64,000 bases of DNA, taken from NCBI GenBank assembly GCA_964036045.1, contig OZ038379.1, positions 18,695,017 through 18,759,016 of the forward strand, written 5' to 3'. Under the pieces are notes generated by a model. It was not told the DNA's origin. It saw only the letters and a program-made list of their open reading frames with translations, and did not search any database. Below are positions 1-11,130 of this stretch, one piece after another. The first letter of the stretch is position 1. Each line of letters opens with the position of its first letter. The DNA comes from Eutreptiella sp. 'Long Island Sound 2002' (lineage: Eukaryota > Euglenozoa > Euglenophyceae > Eutreptiales > Eutreptiaceae). Made by a program: the position numbers and the translations under genes.

Positions 1-594
1 TACAAGATTTCTTGGGAGCGACTGAGAGGTGCAATCATTAGATGGGGCTACCCCCCCTCCCTCACCACAAAGCCAAAGTTTTCTTGGAATGACAAGCCTA
101 AGTACATCAACCCGAAGTCACATGCAAAGAAAAGATCAAGGATACACGCCTTCCGTGCCCCACATCACAGCGCCATCCCGATTTCTTTTTCGAGAGTCGT
201 GAGAGGGTTTGTGAACAATTTGTCTTTCCTTCCGGATACACAATTATTTGCTACGTTGCAACTGCCGCCTAACTTGGGGAAATTCTTTCATGGGTGGCGC
301 ACGCGCGCGCTGAGGAAGGCCTGTGCTCCCGATATTTAATTTGTGTTTCGATTGTTGTTCGCTGTATCTATTTTTTCTGTCATTCCCATTACTTTGGTGG
401 GATGCTTTGCAATGGTTTGTCTTTCTCTACTCTTACAGCTGAGGAGGGGCGACTAGCCCGAAACATGTTCATTTGATTGATTTAAATTTGTGATTTGGTG
501 CCATATACCCCGCTTTGCACATTGTTGAGATCGTCGAGGTTTCCTGAGTGCAAAATCATCGGGAGGTGAAACCAACCAAGCGGTCAAACATTTT
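1..594. other. Unassigned sequence left of Ty3-1
   Basis: No convincing coding region, RNA or repeat was recognised here. The short plus-strand frame at 294-476 has no recognisable domain. Homology to the integrase of the complete element Ty3-2 begins only near 595, so this stretch is either a different insertion or the product of a deletion that removed the upstream part of Ty3-1. Confidence 0.4.
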
Positions 595-895
595 GTGACA
601 GTAGGGATAGCGGACTGATTTCCAGCTTACCCATACCCTATTGTGCTAACTCTCTTCTCTATTTGGATTTCATCCACGGCCTACCTCGCTTCGGCGGCTA
701 TGATAGTTGCCTAGTGGTCACCTGTGGTCTATCTCGCTTCACCCGTGTGTTCCCGTGCAATAAGAAAATCACAGGTGAGCAGACTGTGAAAATGTTGGTC
801 GAACAATGGTTTGAACCCTATGGGGCACCTAAGCAGGTGCACTCTGATGAGGATGTACGCATCCGCAGTGACAATGGGTGGTACAAACGAGTGCT
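595..895 (+). pseudogene. Ty3-1 integrase core, first part
   Basis: The translation of this stretch lines up with the integrase of Ty3-2 around 22470-22767. It begins just before the LPIPYCANSLLYLDF block, which holds the first catalytic Asp, and continues through FGGYDSCLVVTCGLSRF to the second acidic block (SDEDVRIRSDNGWYKRVL). The frame stops where the LINE is inserted after the bases gtgct (891-895). It resumes at 3787 in the same gene. Integrase would join cDNA to target DNA; this copy cannot be expressed intact. Confidence 0.8.
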
Positions 896-1640
896 TTTTA
901 TTGGTGCATGGGGGTTGCCCCCCAGCGAGCATAACACAAAAGCGGCCTAACCACGGGCAAGTGAGCGTTCATGGCGAGCCGAAGTTCATCGAAGGACAGC
1001 AGCCATATGTACAATAACTCAGGGGGTGTGACCCTGCTCCAAAATGCACCAAAGCCCTGGTTACTGTGGGCTGTGGCTTCGCCATTAGCCCTGTGGTTGG
1101 TGTTATGACGCAAGACGAATCGAAAAAAAAAGGGACTCTATATATATTTATATATATATATAAATCAGAAACAAACAAGTAATCCCGGCCATAGATCATC
1201 TGGGGTATCATAAAAGACCTCCAGTTAAGTGGAAACCACTGACTTCTCCAAACGTCAGGGGAAGATTCGGAAAGAATCTGAGAATCATGGAAACGTCCTC
1301 TCACTTCCATCACTTTCATCGAGTCACCACGCTATATGGGATTCCGTACTCCAAAGTCCTGAATGGTGTACGAAAAGGAGCTGGAAGAGAGCATCAAAAA
1401 TGCGCTGACACAAACGTGGTCCCATCTTGTCGATCTGTCAAATGGTGTCAAGAAGTTAGGGGGGGGGGGGTGCAGATCGCAGGTGGTGAAGATGAGGAGG
1501 ACAAATAGAAAAAAGAAAAAGAGGGGGGGAGAAACTCGTCACCCGGAGACCAAAGCGGGGCAGAAAACCCCCAGTCGCTTGCGGAGCTTAGTTTCTTTTC
1601 GCGATGGCTTTTTTAGGGTAACGTGTTCCTAATTGGGTAG
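896..1640 (-). other. LINE 3' untranslated region
   Basis: This non-coding stretch lies downstream of the ORF2 remnant and ends at the A-rich tail and target-site repeat. It holds an alternating TA/TTTA tract (1139-1163) and a G-run near 1459-1469. No further gene was recognised. Confidence 0.5.
1139..1163. repeat. TA-rich microsatellite
   Basis: Simple TA repeat with one TTTA interruption, inside the 3' untranslated region of the truncated LINE. Confidence 0.85.
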
Positions 1641-3773
1641 TTACGGTAAATTAAGTAGTTGAGATTTGGTTTTTTTGTTTTTGCTGTGAACGTGTCTGTG
1701 TTTGTGGGGGTGTTTATTGGCAACTGTTGTGTTTGTCCTTTTTGGGTAGGCCAACAAGGTGGAGTTGTGAGACGAAGTGCTGTAGATGGAGTAATGGTTG
1801 TTCCATGGGTTGTCTGCGGAATCTGGTTGGAGTAAGTGCAGATCGTTGATTGGGTTTTGTCTGAGCCAGGTTTGTGTCTCTTGCATTGCTGTTTTGAGTC
1901 GTTTTCTTCTGTATTTAAAGGCTGTTTTTAGGTTTTGTAGGTGTTGGAAGTAGGGAGTGTCGGGTGGGATTTCTCTTAGTGCATTACTGAGTGAGTTGGG
2001 AATGAGCGTGCGGATGTACTTTCTTCTTTCTCCTTTTGTTGCATGTAGCCACCAGTCGATGACTGTTTGTTTGAAGGGTTGTTGCCAGACCTAAAAAAAG
2101 AGGTCACGAACAGGTTTCGCTGTGCCGCATTCGGTCACCGTTGTTATGGGGTCGAGGGGGTGATGAGTGTGGCATTTGGGGCATTGATATGTGTTAAGTT
2201 TGTAATGGGGAAGAAAACCAGTGCAACAGTACAGTCCGTTTGTCCATTTAAAAGGTGGTCTGGAAAACCACAATGTGTGGGCGTAGAAGTCGGTGCTAGA
2301 AGGTAGGTGTATGTTGTTGTGTTTATGGTTTGGAAGTAGGTGTTTGACAGTTTTGCGTGTAATGCGTCCTGGCAGTGGTGTATGATTGTGGTATATGAAG
2401 TGAAAAGTGTCAGGGTTGTGGTGTTCAGGGTGTTGGTGGAGGTTGAGTGATACCCATTTAGAAATTTTGTCAGAGTGCTCATTGCCATCGAAGTCAGCGT
2501 GTCCTTTGATCCAGGTGAAAATTATGTGAAGGTGGGTGTTGTGAAGAAATTCCCAAATATAGTTGTACCAAAGAGCGAAGCAATTAGCGTTAGAAGCGAA
2601 GGGTTTAGTTTTTAATTGTTGTATTTGGTGGAGTGTGGAGCAAACCGACAGGTTGTCAATGGCAAAAATGATTGGTTGAGAGAGAGTGTCGACGTGTTGG
2701 AGGTAGGTAAACAGTATAATGGCATAAATTTCTGGTGGGTAAGATCCTTTTATCGGTGATGTGTTGCAGATGGTTGTTGGCGGTGTAGTGTTGAAGGTGA
2801 TGGCGGCGCCCGATGGCGTGTTCACTGTGGGGTCATCCGACCCGTCGGTGTAGGCAATCGTAGCAATAGGGTAGGCGTCGAGTGCGTTTAAAAGATCGTG
2901 GCACCCCCAGTAGTGCAGGTGCTGAGGGTTTGGGGGAGAGAGATTGTTTTTCAGGGTAAATTGAATGAAATTTTGAGTGGTGATGGTGCCAGTGAAAGAA
3001 AAAGGGAAGTTGGTCGTGTCGGGTAGTGAGAGAGACTTGGTTGGCTTGGAAATATCTTGGGATGTGGGTAGAGTGAGGAAGCGAAACTGGTGGTTGGGGG
3101 TGAGGATTGTAGACATGTCAGGGAAAGTAACTGTGGTTTTCTGAGGCATGGGGTGGTCGACTATGCCTCGGAACCATAGGGTCGTTCTTGTGGTGTGGGT
3201 GGTATTTTTCGTAATGGAATATGTTAATGGGTCGCTGTTGGATTGGTAGTAAATAAAGGCGACTTCGATTGTTGTGTGTGTAGGGATTTGAGAAGGGATA
3301 CATGGGCTGACTGTGGGTACGTTGTGAGTGTGGAAACCTAAAAAGCTAGCAGAGTGGGCAGTCCTGCGTTGCATGGTGTTGGGGTTAGTGGACTTGTAGC
3401 GCAAGGTGTACTTGACTCTCTCGTTGGTGTGGGAAGGTCCGTCGTCGTGTGTGTATCGCAGTACATGGTTGATGGCTTGGATGTGGGTTACGATAGAAAT
3501 TTTCATGATGTTTAGACCTAGTGTGTGTGGGGGGGAGTATTTGGTTTTATTGGGGGTGCGAAAGGATAGTTTGCCTAACTTGGAGATATGACTCCAAATT
3601 GTGGTGTCCAGTTTGTCGAGGTCCTGTTGCGGGAGTGAGTTGTAGATTAATCGGTAGCCGAGGGTAGGTATCAGTTGTATGTTGGATAGTTTTATGATTT
3701 CGTTGTGTGTGAGAGGGAGGGTGGATATGTTGGCGAATAAGGCATGAATGGTGTTGAGTAGAAGTTGGAGCAT
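1641..3773 (-). pseudogene. LINE ORF2 fragment: RT thumb, RNase H, zinc-binding C-terminus
   Basis: Frame 3773-2091 (560 codons) starts in the RT thumb/connection region (IQLIPTLGYRLIYN aligns with VQLMPILSYRLMAH of LINE A). It contains an RNase H domain with the acidic blocks YTDGSDD, PPEIYAI and FAIDN, and a final block resembling GHADFDGNEHSDKISKW. Then comes a C-x2-C...H...C cluster. A frameshift at the A-run near 2091-2097 moves the frame, and the C-terminal domain (motif WWLHATKGERRKYIRTLIP) continues to 1641. The matching C-terminus in LINE A confirms the join. Non-functional remnant. Confidence 0.8.
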
Positions 3774-3786
3774 GCTGGGGTGTGCT

Positions 3787-4729
3787 AAATGCCCTCAACG
3801 TGGAGGTAACCACAGGTGTGCCCTATACCCACACATCTAACCCTCGATGTGAGAGACAGAACCGTGTTGTGGAGCAAAGCCTGAGAATCCTGATGAAACA
3901 AGAGCGTCTCAAAGACTGGTTACGCCTAGTGCCCTCAGCAGTGCTGACCATGAACTCACAGCGAAGCTCTTCTACGGGTTTCACCCCCCGCGAACTGTTC
4001 CATGGAGGACGACCTGCTTGGTTCTTCAAAACCCCCTTTCCTGAGGACTTCAAGAGCCCTGTTGGAGATTGGCTGGAACACAAGCAGTCTATGGCTAACC
4101 AGGCGGGGACTAACCTGAGACACATTCGTGACCGAGAACTGAGCTGGCGGAACCGCCTACGGCGACCTGCCAGCTTCAAGGTTGGTGACCTTGTTTTGGT
4201 TCACCATTCAAGCCTACCCTCCTGGCCACGTAAATGCCTACAGGACCCTTATTTTGGACCCTAGCGTATCATCAGGATAGATGGATCCAGGATCCATGTC
4301 AGGTGCAGTCCACGTCTAGGTTGTGAACCGCTGTGTGCACCTAAACAGTTGAGGCACTATCACTCCCCTGACGATTTGTCCTGGGATGAGTGGCGCCTCA
4401 GCGACAGTGAGGTCGAGCGTATTCACCTAGAGAGCGCTGTCAGCCAAGAGGAGGCAGACAAGCTCGAAGAGATGACTGCCGATGAGATGGCAGTCGGTGG
4501 TTATTACGTGGTTGCAGGTATTGCTCGCCGAGAGTATAAACAGGGCTGGAAATTCCTAACCCTGTGGGATGGCTATGGGTTATCCGAGGCGACCTCGGAA
4601 CCTATGTCAGCCTTCATACTACCAGATGGGAGTATCAACCCCATCTTCCGCTGTTACCTTGTTGAGAACAACGAGGGGCAGCTACTGACCCGTGCTGAGA
4701 CTCTGTCCCAGCGTAAAAAGGAAAACTAA
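3787..4729 (+). pseudogene. Ty3-1 integrase C-terminus and chromodomain
   Basis: The integrase resumes with NALNVEVTTGVPYTHTSNP, including the CER block that carries the third catalytic residue, then a GPY/F-type segment ending DPYFGP. There a TAG codon (4262-4264) sits where Ty3-2 has Tyr. The same frame runs on to a TAA at 4727-4729 and includes a chromodomain-like block with aromatic residues (GGYYVVAGI, GWKFLTLWDGYG). In chromoviruses this module directs integration to particular chromatin. It aligns end to end with residues ~1330-1632 of the Ty3-2 pol. Disabled by the TAG and by the LINE insertion. Confidence 0.8.
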
Positions 4730-7581
4730 TTTCACTGTGTCAGTCTACTGACTGTGTTCTAACCTTACAGGGGCAGTGAGCACTCTTGTGCAGATGTGCC
4801 TGTGTATGTGTGTGAGAGCAGTTGTCACAGTTGCCCCGCATTGCATCGCAGGACAGGACCGTTAGCCCCCCGTGACAACCACTCCCTGGCCGAAGGCCAT
4901 TGGTCTTTCACAGACCACTGCTTACAGAGCACTGCACTGACCCTGTCTGTGCCCTGCGGTCCCATGCCTATGGTTTCCAGCGTGGACTAGGTGGCCGCTT
5001 ATCAGGTTTGCAGCCACCCAGCGAGTGTATGCCTTCTTGACCATGTGTTGCACGGGAACTGCCCTAATGTAATGACCTTGGGGAGCCAACGAAGAACAGT
5101 GGCTTACTACACCAGGGGGGAAATGACAAGCAAGGTGTTTTGAAGCAAGGTGTGTCTTCCCTCCTTGGGGACAAGCGAGCCCACAGTTAGGACCCCTGAC
5201 TGGTCCAGACCCATGGGGTTCTGCCCTTCCTTAGAGGGTTTACCATACCCCTAAGTGTGCTACGTATGTCTGTGTGTGTCTCACTTCTCTCCCTGGCGTG
5301 GCTCCCGGAGACCGGGCTTCGCTGACGTCGGACCGAAGGTCCTAATCAGGTACTATTACCACTCCTATGGCGCCCAATTTCTGTGCTGGCGCCGATCCTT
5401 GGGTGAAGACGGCAAACGCCCTACCTACTAGAGGGGAGGGGTGGCCAAGTGTGCTAAGAGCATACAAAACGCCCATTTTTGCTAAAGGCCAAAAGCTAAC
5501 ACACTCCGCTGCCCATGTGGAAAAGCACGCGGGACAGGAGACACCACTACACTACACTCACTAACGCCAGCACCAGCCTTCAAAGGCAGGGTGAGCACTC
5601 ATCACTTGCACTCAACACCTGCCAGGCTTGCTGACCCTAACACCTACACACTCTACTTGGGGTTGCTGTCAGAGATGTCACGGGTCCTATTGACCCCCCT
5701 GTGAAAGAGCAAGAGAACACAGCGCAACTAAGCGACTGTGGCCTAACAGGGGCACCACTACGTGTTTCCCTGTCAGGGCTTGGAGGGAAGGAGTGTTCAG
5801 TATGCGTGCACAGCGTGGATGGCGGTAAAGTCGGACTGCACTCGCCACTCCTGGCTGAGTTGCAGTTATTTGTTTGTGTGATCTGCGCAGCATATTTTAG
5901 CGCTGCACCAAGAGACTGCACCAATCGCCCTTACCTTCCCACCTGTAAAGCAAAGGCGGATGGCCTGGGTTTGCGGCTGAGGAACCAAGACTACCTCCAC
6001 GGATTATACGCTTCTCAGGTAGCCCTATAATACACTGTCCTCAAACCCATGTGCAAGCAAGCAAGCTTAAGGAACTCCGCCTGTTCTCTTATAGAACGTG
6101 GGGTGGAGTCCCTGGGTAACCTAAACAAGAGTTGTACCGTGCGCAATTCGCGTGGCCTACCCTTTAATGCGTCATATGCATGCACCGGTATGCACTGGTT
6201 TGCCGATTCCTCTTTCTTTCTCCTAATTTAACCAATCACAACCAATCACAGCGTGACTCAACCAGGAGGTGAGCTCCTCCTGGGCTTACCTACCTTACTC
6301 ACCACGCATCATGTGAATGCCGAGGAAGACACGAGCGCAACACAACCTTACGCGCTTAAACAATCCTATGGCGAACTATAAACAGCCCTAAGCGATTGAT
6401 GCATCGTGTGTCATGCATGCTCTTTGGACTTTGTTTCCTGCAGAGAAAACAGAGAGAGTGGTGCTCTGCACGATGCAAAACAAGCCTAAGCGTTTTAAGC
6501 AACCCTATTTTAGCGCTACGGCAACACGAACACGAACAAGCATTTTCTTATCTTACCTGTGAAGAGAGAAAAAGGGTGGATTAGGGCACAGGGAAAGCGA
6601 CACAGCGTGTGAATGCCCAAATTAGGCACATGCATTGCGAGCACAGCGCATATTCTAACCCTACGTGCGCGCTGCGCGCTCCATTTGCTTTGCATACCTT
6701 TGATTTCTGTTTTGACCTGTGCAGAGCAAAGGAGAGAAGCGCCCAAACCCCGAACGAACAAAGCGGTGACAACTCTAACGTTTGGACGAAGCAACCAACA
6801 CGAACGCAATGCATGCGTGTGAAATGACACTGGCATACCTGAGAGGTGGGTTGTCCACCTGCTCTGTGGTGTGGGTTCATTTTCGATACTTTTCCCTAAA
6901 GTTTATAAAACATTTGATGCAACTGTGCAAAATTTTCTTTTAGAACGGCTCATACCTTCTTTTTCTAAAGCCGTTTACGCTTGCGCAACCCTTTTTCTGG
7001 AGTCTGCTTCTGTTGCGCTTGTCTGCGACTTTAAGTTTTAATCTAAAAATGACGATTACTCGCGTAGCTTTGTCAATTTTTAGCGATTTGACTTCTTAAA
7101 TCGCTACACCTTTCGCTAAACCACAGGATTCACTCCCTGGTGGTTACATTTTCTATTTTTCTCAACTCCTGCAGGTTTGTGTCCTCCATTGGGAGTATTG
7201 CTCCGCCCTGGCCCTTGGTCAGGACGTTTACTGAATTGCAGTTTATACAGCGATAGCCGTCCGCATTAGAGTGTTCGACTGTACCCTAGTGGGCAAGCAT
7301 GTGTGCTCTAGGGAGGGAGTCCTGGGTTCAAACCCCACTACCGCCAAATTGTTACCAAACGTTTTCGTCGCACGCTGGCGACGTTTGAGGAATTCCCCAT
7401 CGAAGGGACATCATTCACGGTACATTGGACTGTTTTTCAAGGGTACCTACAGTGTGATAGGCTTCTATGAACTGATGGGAATGTTTTTAGTAGGTGTAAT
7501 GCATTTTCTGAGGTAAGTTTGGGAATATTTGAGCCTTTTTCCTTGGTCCTACTAGCTTGATCAACAAGTACTCCAGGGGGG
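4730..7581 (+). other. Ty3-1 long 3' non-coding region
   Basis: About 2.85 kb lies between the pol stop and the 3' LTR without a credible gene. Its segment 5371-6300 is clearly related to 23885-24770 in Ty3-2: both start around ttctgtgctggcgc and share ggcttggagggaaggagtg and ataatacactgtcc. A conserved non-coding region of this length is unusual for a chromovirus. It ends in a G-rich polypurine tract (aggggggag) next to the LTR. Confidence 0.6.
7266..7347 (+). other. tRNA-like sequence with B-box
   Basis: The sequence contains ccctagtgggc followed by tcctgggttcaaacccc, which matches the pol III B-box consensus (GGTTCAAACCC) at tRNA-like spacing. A proper acceptor stem cannot be formed from the flanks, so it is more likely a tRNA-derived repeat head than a working tRNA. 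It resembles the tRNA-like unit in the Ty3-2 LTRs. Confidence 0.35.
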
Positions 7582-8294
7582 AGTAAGAAAACGTCACTAC
7601 CATGTCTTTCTTGGAGGACGTGATCCAGGCCAAGCCCCCCTTCAAAACCTTTTGTTGATGCCAAGACTAACTTAGGTATTTTTATCACTCTTTTGAAGCT
7701 TAAGGTACACTCTCTCAAAGTAACTAGGGTTATAACCCTAACTCCCCATGAAGTTCACCCCTACCACTCAACTGAGCGGAGGTATCTTCCTTCATGGAGG
7801 ATATGCCGAAATAAAATAGGCATTTCATGCCTAAGGCCTTGGGAGTTAAGCCTAGTGGCGTCTCCCACCCCAAGACCCCTATACTCAATTGTTTCTACCA
7901 CTTATTGTGGTTCTACCTTTTAACTGTTTCTGAATTCAGTTGATTGGCCAAGTCATAATCTGTGTCTGGCCTAACTCCTTTGCCCCGTATTCCTAACCAA
8001 CTCCATTTTATACAAACGAATGCACATGAAGTGCCTGAGACTAATTGGGAGGCAAGAGTCATGCCCGTTTGCATATAAAAATCATTTGTTTTATCCTTTT
8101 GTGATTGAATCTTTGTATTTACACCTGCATTGTCTATCTGCAGCCCTTCTGTGTTACACTGGATTTCAAAACTATTCATTGATTCGATCCAATTCCTGTT
8201 CTTGCTCTACTTGCTGCTTTGGTTTGGGTTTTCAACTTCAAAACCTGCAGGATTTCATTAAAATATCTAGGGCACTAATCAAGGACATCTTTCT
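7582..8294 (+). repeat. Ty3-1 3' LTR
   Basis: It starts with agtaagaaaa directly after the G-rich tract at 7574-7581 and ends with tctttct. These are the same unusual termini (AGTAAG...TTTCT) as the two verified 797-bp LTRs of Ty3-2. Internal similarity is limited to patches such as the gcagccctt motif near the 3' end. The 5' LTR lies outside the window or is lost. Confidence 0.6.
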
Positions 8295-8324
8295 CAGGGC
8301 GGCGGCACCCGGACATGAGCCAAT

Positions 8325-9740
8325 GCAGTATGGAGGGCGGGGCACAGACGAAGCGACCCGCCTTGGTGCCCGCCCGAGGAAGGCGGAGAAACAGACCGCG
8401 GCAAGGAGACCTTCCCGCCCCCTGCCCCGCGGGGCCCCCCGGCCGAGCCCCCAGGGGGGACGGCGCACCGACCACCCCCCCCCCCCCCCCCGCCCGCCAA
8501 GCTGACCCACCGGCGGCCGGCCAGGCCGCGCCCGGCGCCCGGGGCTGCCCAACGACCCCGGCCGAACAAGTATACCTTTGGGGATGCGCCGGCGAAGAAG
8601 GGGGGCTGAGCCGGATGCCACAGGCCACCTCCCCGGAGGAGGGAGGTGGGGAACCACGGCGCGACCCCCCCTCCCCTCTGCCCCCACTGCACCCCTCCGG
8701 CCTGCGCACCACGGGGGCGCCATCCCTCTACCCCCCCGAAGGCAGAGGGGACGCCGCCCCTCCCCCGGAGAGGGCCGTGGCGCCTGGGGGGGGGGACTTG
8801 GCTGAGCGCGTACGCCACGCGCCCCCAAGCCCCGAACCGCCTGCTCCCACGGGGGCCGCGGCGGGCAAGTGAACCCGCGCCGGCGCACAAGGACGCCGCA
8901 CGGACCACGCCCGGGGACAACACGCGAACACAAACCGGAGCAGTATGGGGGCCACACCCTCCATGACCAGAGCGACGACAATGACACCCGCTTTGTTGCC
9001 TGCCCAGGGAAGGCACAGAAACGGACCGAGGTAGGGCGACCCCCCACCGCTCTGGGCCCCCCGGCCGCACCTCCGGGGAGGACGGCACACAGGCCGCCCC
9101 CCCCCCCCCCCCGCCAGGCTGACCCACCGGCGGCCAGCCAGGCCACGCCCGGCGCCCGGGGCTGCCCAACGACCCCGGCCGAACAAGTGTACCTGGGGGG
9201 GATGCGCCGGCGAAGAAGGGGGGTCTGGGCCGGGGGCCACAGGCCACCCCCCCGAAGGAGGGAGGTGGGGAGCCACGGCGCGACCCCCCTCCCCTCTCCC
9301 CCCACTCCCCCCTTCCGGCCCGCGGGCCGCGGGGACGCCGGCCCTCCACCCTCCCCAAGGCAGAGGGGACGTCCCTCCTCCCCCCGAAAGGGCCGCGGCG
9401 CCCGGGATGGGGGACACAGCTGAGCTCGTACGGCACGTGCCCGCGGCCCCCAACCGCCTGCTCCCACGGCAGCCGCGACAGGCAAGCGAACCCGCGCCAG
9501 CGCACAAGGACGCCACACAGACCACGCCCGGGGACAACACGCGAACACGAACCGGAGCAGTTTGGGGGCCACGCCCCCCATGACCAGAGGGACGCCAATG
9601 ACACCCGCTTGGTTGCCTGCCGAGGGAAGGCAGAGGGTCGGACCGAGGTAGGGCGATCCCCCGCCCCTCTGGGCCCCCCGGCCGCACCTCCAGAAGGGAC
9701 GGCTCACAGGCCGCCCCCCCCCTCCGCCCCCCCGGCGCCG
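8325..9740. repeat. ~617-bp GC-rich tandem repeat, about 2.3 units
   Basis: Landmarks recur at constant distance: gccgaacaag at 8561 and 9178, and ggagcag at 8937 and 9554 (617 bp apart). A third partial unit begins near 9555 and fades by about 9740. The period is not a multiple of three, which argues against a protein repeat. Poly-C runs of variable length occur inside each unit. Confidence 0.85.
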
Positions 9741-10389
9741 GAACGCCCCGGACGCGCGGGCCCGCCCCAAGGGGGGCACACAACCCCAAGCCAGGCAGGG
9801 GGGGAACGGGACCGGGACGCCCCCCCCCCAAAGCAAGCCAAACGGAGCACAGGACCGAGGCAGGACACGCAGAGGTGCACGGACCGCGTTGAACGGCCCT
9901 ACCGGCGCCCAGCACCGGGACCACGCAAGGTGCGCACGGCACACCGGCACAGGGAGGGGGGGGGGGGGGGCGAAGGCCGCGGGAGTGCGAGTGCACGCAC
10001 ACGCAAAGGACACGCGGGGAATACCAGAAGGTCAACCGGACCGAGCCCGTTGAACGCACAGACCGCATGGAATGGCGCACCAGCGAGCGAGGATAAGGGA
10101 CACCTGGACAGGACGGCCCGCCACACACAGCGCGGGAAACGCGGGGCGGGAAGGGAGAAACGGGGAAGACACACAACTCAGCACCGACCCCATCCCCCCA
10201 CCGGGCTTGCCCCGAGCGCCGCGCACACAGGACCAGGGCACTGCACCCACCAAGGCAGTAGTGGCGCACCGCGCCACGCACCAGCCCCACGGCTAGGCAG
10301 CCTCCGCGCCAGCCCGAGGGGGTCCCACTGGCGAAAAGCAAGTAGCACGGGCCCGGCGGCGCCGGCACCCCGGGCGACCACGCATTAGG

Positions 10390-10655
10390 GGGGCGACGCG
10401 GTGGGTAAGCGCCTGTGGCTACGGCTGCTAAGTGATGCACTGACCGGGGAGCGGCGAGAAGGGGAAGCCGGGGAGGGACAGGGCTCCGAGCCCTGTGAAC
10501 CCGGGGGACTCTGCCACCAGGCAGGAGATGTGTCATGAAGCGCCCCCCAATAGGACCGGTGGGCAGGATATCACCTGGCCCGACCAGGTGGCCCCCGGGG
10601 CCGAAAGGCGTCTAGTACCCGCAAAATCAAACCTCAAACCTCAAACCTCAAAGCA
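10390..10655 (+). other. Structured tail with (AAACCTC)n end
   Basis: This less repetitive block contains several short complementary pairs (for example cagggctc/gagccctg and cctggccc-gaccagg). It is followed by three copies of aaacctc at 10627-10652. It is interpreted as the 3' terminus that an element's RT would recognise. No match to a named ribozyme or SINE could be established by eye. Confidence 0.35.
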
Positions 10656-11130
10656 ATGGTAAAGACTACTTACTTCACGCGCAGCGGTGACGATCTTATG
10701 AAAAGCATTTCGGCTGCTATAATGCACACAAATGCACAAATGAATGGCATGAGGGAGTGCTGGACTGAAATCTGGACTGGAACTGCAAATTAGCGATTCA
10801 CAGAATTGCAAAGCTACTCTTAACTTCGTGACAATCAAAAAGGTTAAAAGCCAAGCAAGTGGAGTTAAATACTCGATGTCAAAATTCACGTCTTCATCAG
10901 AATTAACAAAAGGAGCGACGTGTTTGTACGACGGCGCGACTCAGAACAATGAGAACCGACAGAAGAGAGATTACACAAAACAAACGCAAAACAAGTGCCG
11001 CTAAAGAAAATGAACTTTCTCTTACTTTATGTTGTAAAAGGTTTCCCACTTGCGTGACTAAGTGCAACGTCAAGGTGAATGACCATTAAATAGGCTATCG
11101 TTTCAACTTGATACGCGTAGAAGGACGCTA
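10656..11130. other. Unassigned AT-richer flank
   Basis: No gene or repeat was recognised between the AAACCTC tail and the decayed Ty3-4 element. Base composition drops sharply compared with the preceding block. Confidence 0.4.

Larger units (their letters stand above)
896..3781 (-). mobile_element. 5'-truncated LINE (LINE A-type) inserted in Ty3-1 integrase
   Basis: A 2.9-kb minus-strand insertion is flanked by the direct repeat gtgct (891-895 and 3782-3786). Removing it restores the integrase reading frame across the junction. Its 5' end lies inside the RT thumb region, as expected from incomplete target-primed reverse transcription, and its 3' end is a short A-rich tail (ttttt on the plus strand at 895-899). 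It encodes the same RT C-terminus, RNase H and zinc-binding C-terminus as the full LINE at 34762-42592, so it is a diverged member of that family. The AlkB and endonuclease parts are lost with the 5' truncation. Confidence 0.85.
595..8294 (+). mobile_element. Ty3-1: partial chromovirus, 5' part missing
   Basis: This is a Ty3/gypsy chromovirus of the same family as the complete copy at 15391-26765. In order it keeps the integrase core, integrase C-terminus, chromodomain, a long 3' non-coding region, a polypurine tract (near 7574-7581) and a 3' LTR at 7582-8294. Gag, protease and RT are absent from the window. The integrase is split by a LINE at 896-3781, and a TAG codon at 4262-4264 interrupts the remaining frame. 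Similarity to Ty3-2 includes the non-coding 3' segment (5371-6300 against 23885-24770), so the whole unit belongs together. It is a dead, older copy. Confidence 0.8.
8295..10655 (+). mobile_element. GC-rich repeat, probable 3' part of a non-LTR element
   Basis: This very GC-rich block is non-coding by any consistent frame. It comprises ~617-bp tandem units, a unique GC-rich stretch, a compact block with many self-complementary segments (10390-10620) and a short repeat tail (AAACCTC)n at 10627-10652. A structured 3' end followed by a short tandem-repeat tail is typical of several non-LTR retrotransposon clades. No RT is present, so this would be a 5'-truncated or non-autonomous copy. The long open frames on the minus strand are a by-product of GC content. 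Confidence 0.4.

Noticed and set aside
7266-7347. Functional tRNA gene
   Set aside because: B-box is good, but no acceptor stem or proper anticodon arm can be formed.
8238-10536. Long minus-strand ORFs (up to 602 codons) and plus-strand ORFs in the GC-rich block
   Set aside because: The 617-bp period is not a multiple of three, so repeated sequence is read in different frames. Composition is Gly/Pro/Arg-rich with no domain.
10390-10620. Self-cleaving (HDV-like) ribozyme
   Set aside because: GC-rich pairings exist but I could not place the required nested pseudoknot and catalytic core by eye.
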